From CAURMH01 sp963525745 (lineage in GTDB: Bacteria; Pseudomonadota; Gammaproteobacteria; Enterobacterales; Pasteurellaceae), in the NCBI GenBank assembly GCA_963525745.1, contig CAURMH010000015.1, positions 1-28,675 on the forward strand: a DNA stretch of 28,675 nucleotides. The letters are read 5' to 3'. The position numbers and the translations under genes are program-made. The stretch's first letter is position 1. Each line of letters opens with the position of its first letter. A model generated the notes under the pieces. It had not been told where the DNA came from and made no database searches. It saw nothing but the letters and a program-made list of their open reading frames with translations. Shown piece after piece: positions 22,877-28,675 of this stretch.

Positions 22877-23599
22877 ATGCTTGAATTCGAACGAGACCGA
22901 CAGTTTTTTATTTTCAATTTCGATTTACCGTTAGAGAACCAAAGTGCGTTTTTTGATCCGCAGTTCTGGTTAAAAAACGGGCGCATTACGGGTTCCGCTC
23001 ATGGGCGCGGCGTGACGTACTTCCTTGACACGCAGGATTTATTTGGAATGAATAGCGCCTTGCGACACTATTATCGCGGCGGACTATGGGCAAAAATCAA
23101 CCGTGATCGTTATTTTTTTCACACCCTCGCGCAAACCCGCAGCTTTGCCGAATTTTCTCTGATCAATCAACTGGCAAAAGCCGGCCTCACCGTACCGAAA
23201 GCCATCGGCGCTAAAATCACGAAAGGGCGTTTCGGCTGCTATCAGGCGGATATTTTGACTCAAAAAATTGAAAATGCCCAAGACCTGACCGCACTTTTGC
23301 AAAACCGAGAACTTGCTGAGAAAGACTGGTGGGAAATCGGTCGGTTAATCCGTCGTCTGCATGATTTACAAGTTTGCCATACTGATCTTAATGCGCATAA
23401 TATTCTCGTGCAGAATCGATCAAACGATTGGCAATATTGGCTGATCGATTTTGATAAGTGCGGTTATAAATCGGGAAGTTTTTGGAAAAAAGAAAATTTA
23501 ATGCGTCTGCGCCGTTCTTTTAATAAAGAAACGGAACGCATGCGGATTCAATTTCGGCCGGAAAATTGGCAACAATTACTTGCCGGTTATCATGATTAA
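22877..23599 (+). CDS. kdkA: 3-deoxy-D-manno-octulosonic acid (Kdo) kinase
   Basis: This 240-residue ATP-dependent kinase phosphorylates position 4 of the single Kdo in Haemophilus-type LPS. It has a protein-kinase-like fold: the catalytic loop HTDLNAHN (168-175) with D170 and N175, and the metal-binding DFD at 191-193. GSAHGRGVTYF at 39-49 is the glycine-rich part, and GGLWAKINRDRYF holds the likely ATP-binding Lys. Perfect uptake sequences lie at 23288-23296 and 23456-23464; the second codes KCG just after DFD. The ribosome site is weak. rdgB follows 18 bases later. Confidence 0.93.
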   Translation: MLEFERDRQFFIFNFDLPLENQSAFFDPQFWLKNGRITGSAHGRGVTYFLDTQDLFGMNSALRHYYRGGLWAKINRDRYFFHTLAQTRSFAEFSLINQLAKAGLTVPKAIGAKITKGRFGCYQADILTQKIENAQDLTALLQNRELAEKDWWEIGRLIRRLHDLQVCHTDLNAHNILVQNRSNDWQYWLIDFDKCGYKSGSFWKKENLMRLRRSFNKETERMRIQFRPENWQQLLAGYHD

Positions 23600-23617
23600 A
23601 TTTTACTCATAGGAATA

Positions 23618-24235
23618 ATGATGAAACAAAAAATTGTGCTGGCGACCGGTAATCAGGGAAAAGTAAAAGAAATGTCCGACGTGCTGACTGCATTCGGATT
23701 TGAAGTGATCGCACAAACGGATTTAGGCATCCAAAGCCCGGAAGAAACAGGCTTGACGTTTGTGGAAAATGCGATTTTAAAAGCGCGTTATGCCGCTGAA
23801 AAATCAGGCCTACCGGCCATCGCGGATGATTCCGGCTTGGTTGTTGACGCGCTAAATGGGGCGCCGGGATTATATTCTGCCCGTTATGCCGGCGAAAGCG
23901 CGACGGACGCGGAAAATCGCCGAAAATTGCTTGATGAATTGACAGACGTTCCGCTTGCCGAACGCGGCGCTAAATTTGTCAGCTGCATTGTCTTTTTGCA
24001 ACATCCGACCGATCCTTCGCCGATAATCGCCGAAGGCGAATGCCACGGATGGATTGCACTAGATGAAAGAGGCGAGAACGGGTTTGGTTATGACAACCTA
24101 TTTTTCAGCCCGGAACAAGGTTGCACCTTCGGCGAGCTTGATACGGCGGAAAAGAAAAAAATTTCCCACCGCGCCCACGCATTGAGCGTATTGAAACGAA
24201 AGCTATCAAATTTCCAATTTTCAACCGCACTTTAA
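23618..24235 (+). CDS. rdgB: dITP/XTP pyrophosphatase RdgB (non-canonical purine NTPase)
   Basis: The 205-residue cytoplasmic enzyme hydrolyses dITP, ITP and XTP to monophosphates to keep deaminated purines out of nucleic acids. It begins KIVLATGNQGKVKEM, with GLTFVENAILKARYAA, IADDSGLVVDALNGAPG, YSARYAG and the C-terminal SHRAHAL. ATG 23618 is followed at once by a second ATG; AGGAAT precedes both. The gene's last codons (STAL) come from a perfect uptake sequence at 24224-24232. The kdkA-rdgB pair is also known in H. influenzae. Confidence 0.95.
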   Translation: MMKQKIVLATGNQGKVKEMSDVLTAFGFEVIAQTDLGIQSPEETGLTFVENAILKARYAAEKSGLPAIADDSGLVVDALNGAPGLYSARYAGESATDAENRRKLLDELTDVPLAERGAKFVSCIVFLQHPTDPSPIIAEGECHGWIALDERGENGFGYDNLFFSPEQGCTFGELDTAEKKKISHRAHALSVLKRKLSNFQFSTAL

Positions 24236-24518
24236 TAGTTCCTCATTTAGCTTGGTAAGGAGTGCCTTAGGGAATACGTAGTCTATAAAGAAAGTAGCGA
24301 TTCCATCATCCTCTACTATATAAGCGGGATCCTGTAAACCCGTTCCAGGTTTCGTCTTGTACACTTGACGTATTATGTGCCTCAACCAAAGCCTTTTTGT
24401 TAATCAAGTGAGCTTTCTTTAAAATCTTCTATTTTTTAACTCCATTTTCTGATTCAAATACCTTTTTTGAGGTAGTCACTTTATGTGAATATCCTATATA
24501 ATTTGTCGGGTATTTACT
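24221..24518 (-). pseudogene. Unidentified degenerate coding remnant upstream of norB
   Basis: On the minus strand three protein-like segments follow each other. The first (from 24518) contains YPTNYIGYSHKVTTSKKVFE and ends at a TAG at 24429-24431. The next in the same frame contains KKAHLINKKALVEAHNT. The third, one frame over (24403 to 24221), contains TKPGTGLQDPAYIVEDDG, IATFFIDYVFPKALLTKL and NEELLKCG, ending in the uptake sequence shared with the rdgB end. The composition looks like real protein, not random frame, and needs one stop and one frameshift to join. I do not recognise the family. It fills most of the 341 bases between rdgB and norB. Confidence 0.5.
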
Positions 24519-24530
24519 TTAGTAAAATAC
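24497..24530 (+). promoter_or_regulatory. Candidate norB promoter with overlapping operator
   Basis: TATAAT at 24497-24502 is a perfect -10; no good -35 is seen. Just after the predicted start is an inverted repeat, GTATTTAC (24510-24517) and GTAAAATAC (24522-24530, one extra A). Half sites GTATTT/AAATAC resemble the NsrR half-site cores, but the spacing is not canonical for NsrR. The position fits a repressor site. Confidence 0.4.
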
Positions 24531-24576
24531 TTGGATATATACTTAACAAATTCAACTAAATTAGGAGTGATTCAAA

Positions 24577-26814
24577 ATGGGTCAGTATAAAAAACTGTGG
24601 GTAATTCTATTCACAGTCCTCACATTGACTTTTGCATTACTTGGCTATCTTGGCGTAGAAGCATATCGTCAAGCACCACCGGTACCGGAAGCGTTTGTTT
24701 CCCAAAGTGGTGAAGTTATAATGACAAAAGAAGACGTACTTAAAGGCCAAACAGCCTGGCAAAGTACAGGTGGAATGGAGCTCGGTTCCGTACTCGGCCA
24801 TGGAGCGTACCAAGCTCCAGATTGGACGGCAGATTGGTTGCATCGCGAGCTAACCGCCTGGTTAGATATTGTCGCACAACAACAATTTGGTAAGCCATAT
24901 GCGGCTCTTGATGCGGCAACACAGGCCGGTTTACAGGTATTGTTACAAGAAGAATACCGTAATAACAGCCGTATCCACGATGGCAAGGTGATATTATCGC
25001 CGGTACGTTTACAGGCAATTCAAAGCACAGCAGCTTACTACGACAAGTTATACGGAGATGATCCGTCGTTAGCAGGAAGTCGCGAGTCGTTTGCAATGAA
25101 AGAAAATACATTGCCGAGTTCAGAATTACGTAAGAATTTGAGTCAATTTTTCTTTTGGACGGCATGGTCAGCATCCGCTAATCGCCCGGACGTAAATGTT
25201 ACTTACACAAATAACTGGCCACATGAACCGTTAATTAAAAATGTGCCAACAACAGAGAATATTGTCTGGTCATTAATTTCTGTGGTATGCCTATTGGCAG
25301 GTATCGGATTCTTGGTGTGGGGCTATTCGTTCCTACGCGGTAAAGAAGAGACGATTCAAGTGCCGGTGGCTGATCCGTTGACAAAACTAGCATTAACTGA
25401 TTCGCAAAAGGCGTTGGGTAAGTATGTTTTCCTTACACTTGCGTTATTTATGGTGCAAGTTATTTTAGGGGCGGTATTAGCACACTATACAGTAGAAGGG
25501 CAGGATTTTTACGGCATACCGTTATCCAAATATTTACCTTATTCTTTAATTCGTACTTGGCATATTCAAACCGGTTTATTTTGGATTGCAACCGGCTTTT
25601 TAACTGCAGGCTTATTCCTTGCTCCGGTTGTGAATGGTGGTAAAGATCCAAAATTCCAAGCATTTGGAGTGAATTTTCTATTCCTGGCTTTATTAATTGT
25701 GGTGCTAGGTTCTTATTCTGGTAATTTCTTTGCTATTAACCACGATATGCCGCTTGAATTGAATTTCTGGTTTGGTCATCAAGGTTATGAATACTTGGAT
25801 TTAGGGCGTTTCTGGCAATTGCTCCTATTTGTTGGCTTTGTTGTATGGCTGTGGTTAATGCTACGTTGTACTGTTACTGCCTTTAAAAATGGTGGCGATA
25901 AAAATTTGTTAGCTATTTTCATCGCCTCTATTGTGGGTGTTGGTTTATTCTATGCGCCGGGATTATTTTATGGTGAACATACTAATTTAACAGTTATGGA
26001 ATACTGGCGTTGGTGGGTTGTTCACCTTTGGGTGGAAGGGTTCTTTGAGGTATTTGCAACCTGTGCTTTAGCATTTATTTTCTATAGTTTGGGATTAGTC
26101 AGCTACAGAAGCGCGACTGTTGCCTCATTAGTTGCCGGAAGCTTATTCTTAGTGGGCGGTGTACCGGGTACTGCACACCACCTTTATTTCTCAGGTACGA
26201 CGACACCTGCATTAGCCGCTGGTGCTGTATTCTCCGCATTGGAAGTGGTGCCGTTGGTTTTATTAGGCCATGAAGCTTATGAGCATTGGTCTCATCAACA
26301 TGCCGCACCATGGATGCAACGTTTACGTTGGCCGTTAATGTGTTTTGTTGCAGTAGCATTTTGGAATATGGTAGGTGCCGGTGTCTTCGGTTTCTTAATT
26401 AATCCGCCAATTTCCTTATTCTACTTACAAGGTCTAAATACCACGGCGGTACATGCTCATGCGGCATTATTCGGAGTATATGGTTTCTTAGCATTAGGCT
26501 TCGTTTTATTAGTGGCGCGCTATTTGAAACCGGATTTTGAATTTAATGAAAAAATTATGAAGACTGGTTTTTGGTTGATGAATTCCGGATTAGTCTTAAT
26601 GATTGCACTAAGCTTATTGCCAATAGGGTTATTCCAAATTTCGGCTAGTATAAGCGAAGGACTTTGGTATGCGCGTAGTGAAGGTTTCTTACAACAGGAT
26701 TTCCTTGAAGTCTTACGTTGGTTACGTACTATCGGTGATACGGTATTAATTTTAGGTGGATTGTTATTCACTTTACAGATTACTCAACTTACTTTCAGTC
26801 GTCGTAAAGCGTAA
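24577..26814 (+). CDS. norB: Quinol-dependent nitric oxide reductase (qNOR)
   Basis: The 745-residue inner-membrane enzyme reduces two NO to N2O using quinol. An N-terminal membrane anchor (about 8-27) and a periplasmic domain (about 30-225), with the typical GQTAWQSTGGMELGSVLGHG, precede a 12-13-helix haem-copper-oxidase-like core. Candidate metal ligands are H329 (TWHIQTGLFW), H483 in HLWVEGFFEVFA, H534/H535 in GTAHHLYFSG for the non-haem iron, and H626/H628 in HAHAALFGVYG for the haems. The fused N-terminal domain and length separate it from two-subunit cNOR. ATG 24577 has an AGGAGTGA ribosome site. The stop overlaps an uptake sequence. No nitrite reductase is nearby, so NO detoxification is the likely role. 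Confidence 0.96.
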   Translation: MGQYKKLWVILFTVLTLTFALLGYLGVEAYRQAPPVPEAFVSQSGEVIMTKEDVLKGQTAWQSTGGMELGSVLGHGAYQAPDWTADWLHRELTAWLDIVAQQQFGKPYAALDAATQAGLQVLLQEEYRNNSRIHDGKVILSPVRLQAIQSTAAYYDKLYGDDPSLAGSRESFAMKENTLPSSELRKNLSQFFFWTAWSASANRPDVNVTYTNNWPHEPLIKNVPTTENIVWSLISVVCLLAGIGFLVWGYSFLRGKEETIQVPVADPLTKLALTDSQKALGKYVFLTLALFMVQVILGAVLAHYTVEGQDFYGIPLSKYLPYSLIRTWHIQTGLFWIATGFLTAGLFLAPVVNGGKDPKFQAFGVNFLFLALLIVVLGSYSGNFFAINHDMPLELNFWFGHQGYEYLDLGRFWQLLLFVGFVVWLWLMLRCTVTAFKNGGDKNLLAIFIASIVGVGLFYAPGLFYGEHTNLTVMEYWRWWVVHLWVEGFFEVFATCALAFIFYSLGLVSYRSATVASLVAGSLFLVGGVPGTAHHLYFSGTTTPALAAGAVFSALEVVPLVLLGHEAYEHWSHQHAAPWMQRLRWPLMCFVAVAFWNMVGAGVFGFLINPPISLFYLQGLNTTAVHAHAALFGVYGFLALGFVLLVARYLKPDFEFNEKIMKTGFWLMNSGLVLMIALSLLPIGLFQISASISEGLWYARSEGFLQQDFLEVLRWLRTIGDTVLILGGLLFTLQITQLTFSRRKA

Positions 26815-26822
26815 AGTGCGGT
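26814..26822 (+). repeat. DNA uptake signal sequence (USS)
   Basis: Perfect AAGTGCGGT whose first base is the last base of the norB stop codon. Confidence 0.9.
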
Positions 26823-26845
26823 TAAAATTCATTTAGTTTTTATTT

Positions 26846-26891
26846 ATTGCGCTCTGACTTGCTAAGCAAAAATAACAAATCGGAGCGCAAT
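26846..26891. terminator. Inverted repeat between convergent norB and deoD
   Basis: Arms ATTGCGCTC (26846-26854) and GAGCGCAAT (26883-26891) pair perfectly over a 28-base loop that holds a minor TTGC/GCAA hairpin. There is no strong T tract after the arms, so termination strength is unclear. Confidence 0.45.
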
Positions 26892-26896
26892 GCGAT

Positions 26897-27607
26897 TTAG
26901 TGATCGATCAGAACTGACGCTAATGCGATCTCAATCATATCATTAAACGTGTACTGCCTTTCCTCTGCGCTCATGTGTTCATTGGTACGCAAATGATCGG
27001 AAACTGTACAAATCGCCAGTGCTTTGGCGCCAAATTCGGCAGCCGTGCCATAAAGGCCGGCGGCTTCCATTTCTACGCCTAAAATGCCATATTTTTCCAT
27101 AATATCAAACATTTCCGGTTCTGGGGTATAAAATAAGTCGGAAGAAAATACGTTGCCGATTTTAATCGGGTAGTTTTTCTGTTTGGCCGCGATGACGGCT
27201 GCTTGAGCCATGTCAAAATCGGCGATAGCGGCAAAATCATGATTTTTAAAGCGAATGCGATTTACTTTTGAATCTGTACAGGCGCCTAATCCGATCACAA
27301 TATCACCCAAATTGACATCGGTACGCACCGAACCGCAGGAGCCCACGCGAATAATTTTTTTTACATCATAATCCGTAATCAGTTCTTTGACATAAATAGA
27401 GCAGGAGGGAATCCCCATTCCGTGTCCCATAACAGAAATCCGGCGTTGTTTATAATAACCGGTATAACCTAACATATTACGCACATTAGCCACTTCAGCG
27501 GCATTTTGTAAAAAAGTTTCTGCAATATATTTCGCTCGTAGCGGATCTCCAGGCATTAAAACAATATCGGAAAAGGCGCCTTTTTCAGCATTAATATGAG
27601 GTGTCAT
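26897..27607 (-). CDS. deoD: Purine nucleoside phosphorylase DeoD
   Basis: The 236-residue hexameric enzyme cleaves purine (deoxy)nucleosides with phosphate to base and (deoxy)ribose-1-phosphate. It begins MTPHINAEKGAFSDIVLMPG, with GDPLRAKYIAE, the signature GHGMGIPSCSIYVKELI, RVGSCGS, GVEMEAAGLY and the catalytic Asp in TVSDHL. Length is close to E. coli DeoD (239). AAGGAT precedes ATG 27607. It is convergent with norB; no other deo gene is in the window. Confidence 0.96.
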   Translation of the reverse strand: MTPHINAEKGAFSDIVLMPGDPLRAKYIAETFLQNAAEVANVRNMLGYTGYYKQRRISVMGHGMGIPSCSIYVKELITDYDVKKIIRVGSCGSVRTDVNLGDIVIGLGACTDSKVNRIRFKNHDFAAIADFDMAQAAVIAAKQKNYPIKIGNVFSSDLFYTPEPEMFDIMEKYGILGVEMEAAGLYGTAAEFGAKALAICTVSDHLRTNEHMSAEERQYTFNDMIEIALASVLIDH

Positions 27608-27803
27608 GTTGTTATCCTTAGTATATGGGTTGCTTTTTTCAAAGTACGTATTTGAAACTCGGTAGAAATTGACTGCACTTTGTTATTTGATCGGTAAAGA
27701 TTATTCAAAACAATTCATCAATTTCGTTATATCATATGCCATAAATTTTTTTGTTTCTCTCTTTCGCTATTATGATGAAAATATGTTTCATTATGAAATT
27801 TTT

Positions 27804-28429
27804 ATGAAAAAAATTCGTGTTTTGCCTTATACAAAATGGGCTGCGCCGTCGTTTTGGGCCATCAAAATGAAATCGTTAGCCGTTTTACTCATCGCATTAA
27901 TGATCATCGGCTTCGGCGAAGAATTATTATTACTCTCTGATTTAGGTTCCGCGCCATGGGCCGTTTTATCGCAAGGTATCGCACTAAAAGGCGGTTTTAG
28001 CGTAGGATGGGCTTCTTTTCTGATAAGCGGTGTTGTGATGTTAATGTGGTTGCCGCTTAAACTTAAAATTGGGTTGGGCACGGTGCTTAATATTATCGTT
28101 ATTGCGTTTTGCTTCGGTTTGACCACCTACTTTATCTTACCACCAGAAGCTTTATTTTTTCGCAGTTTGTTTGCTGTAGGGGAATTTTATTGTTTGGAAT
28201 CGGCTCGGTGTTTTATCTGACCTGCCACCAAGGCGCCGGCCCTCGCGACGGGCTAATGGTCGGGTTTTGCTTACATTTCCGGCTCAATGTCGGCGTAGTC
28301 AAAACAACGATGGAAACTCTGGTTTGTACATTTGGCGTCTTGTTATTTGTGCTGGGAATAGGCTGGGGGAGCCCAGTTCATGTTGGCCTTAATCACATGG
28401 CTGCCACATTCTTCTTACAAATAAAATAA
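27804..28429 (+). pseudogene. YczE-type integral membrane protein, frameshifted
   Basis: Frame one (from ATG 27804) reads LLLLSDLGSAPWAVLSQGI and KIGLGTVLNIIVIAF, matching the YczE-like family (LG-APWDVL, GxGTxxN). At GGGG 28179-28182 the match leaves frame one and continues in the next frame as GILLFGIGSVFYL and GAGPRDGLMVGF, another family motif. One added G restores a protein of about 208 residues, normal for the family. It is either a recent loss, a variable G tract, or a sequence error. Frame one stays open to TTG 27669, but the N-terminal part before 27783 is not convincing. Function of the family is unclear; it has five or so membrane segments. Its 3' end overlaps the convergent GT9 gene by about 41 bases. 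Confidence 0.8.
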
Positions 28430-28675
28430 TTTGTTCTAATGCAGTTTTTATGTCGATCAATTCTAAATTCATTTCCGTTTGGCTTCCTTTCGGCGGACAA
28501 AAGGAAAGGTGTTTTTCTTTCTCGTTGATCGGCTGCCAGCGAATCGGTAATGCCGAACGCCGGCTTGGATAAAATCCAATCGTTGGAATATTCAGCGCAC
28601 CGCTTAGATGTAGCGGACCCGTTGAACCGGCAATAAACAAATCGGCACAAGCCAAAGAATGGGCAAAATCCACTA
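28389..28675 (-). CDS. GT9 heptosyltransferase-like glycosyltransferase, 3' end only
   Basis: The last 95 or so codons of a minus-strand gene that begins beyond the window. The donor-binding motif ADLFIAGSTGPLHLSGAL and NIPTIGFYPSRRSALPIRW match the C-terminal domain of ADP-heptose:LPS heptosyltransferases (GT9), then a tail ending RRMWQPCD. The usual D-x-GP-H is here S-T-GP-L-H. It may be the heptosyltransferase III type (OrfH/WaaQ) of Haemophilus LPS, but the fragment is too short to say. It would add a third LPS core gene to opsX and kdkA here. Confidence 0.85.
   Translation of the reverse strand, partial: VDFAHSLACADLFIAGSTGPLHLSGALNIPTIGFYPSRRSALPIRWQPINEKEKHLSFCPPKGSQTEMNLELIDIKTALEQIILFVRRMWQPCD

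Noticed and set aside
1..28675. CRISPR arrays, tRNA or rRNA genes, prophage or toxin-antitoxin pairs.
   Set aside because: None seen on either strand. The only repeated short sequence is the uptake signal and it is dispersed, not arrayed.

Overview
The window comes from a Pasteurellaceae chromosome (Haemophilus / Aggregatibacter / Actinobacillus / Mannheimia type). The main reason is the DNA uptake signal sequence AAGTGCGGT or its complement, found at about 25 perfect sites, roughly one per 1.1 kb as in Hin-type Pasteurellaceae. Several gene clusters also match that family: a PAS-less ArcB, a pilABCD cluster divergent from ampD, and opsX divergent from kdkA-rdgB. The genus cannot be settled from the sequence alone. 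No tRNA, rRNA, CRISPR array, prophage or intact insertion sequence was seen.

Layout. Positions 1-816 are decayed DNA: an IS1016-type end, a frameshifted C-terminal remnant of hypF, and structured non-coding sequence leading to arcB. Then come arcB (+), infA (-), a frameshifted wbaP remnant running into the 3' part of an IS1016-type transposase, and a complete dTDP-L-rhamnose operon (rfbB-rfbA-rfbD-rfbC). pepB and ndk follow. On the minus strand is a compact unit, pilA-pilB-pilC-pilD-coaE-yacG-rhlB, transcribed from a promoter with a competence-type CRP-S site; ampD is divergent from it. A 494-bp gene-free stretch carrying two perfect DnaA boxes precedes rppH, a TauE/SafE-family permease gene, lgt, thyA and tadA, all plus strand. 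Next are a minus-strand ABC exporter and opsX, the divergent kdkA-rdgB, norB (quinol nitric oxide reductase), deoD (-), a YczE-type membrane gene broken by one frameshift, and the 3' end of a GT9 heptosyltransferase-like gene running off the window.

Themes. Several genes serve the cell envelope: dTDP-rhamnose supply, first heptose transfer (OpsX), Kdo phosphorylation (KdkA), a further GT9 enzyme, lipoprotein diacylglyceryl transfer (Lgt) and peptidoglycan recycling (AmpD). Loss of the wbaP initiating transferase beside an intact rhamnose pathway suggests that rhamnose is now used elsewhere or the locus is decaying. The type IV pilus genes together with dense uptake sequences point to natural competence. 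ArcB and NorB are consistent with life at changing oxygen levels and exposure to nitric oxide.

I did not find a convincing new system. The best leads are the unidentified coding remnant upstream of norB, the DnaA-box intergenic region, the competing hairpins upstream of arcB, and the IS1016-associated decay of hypF and wbaP.
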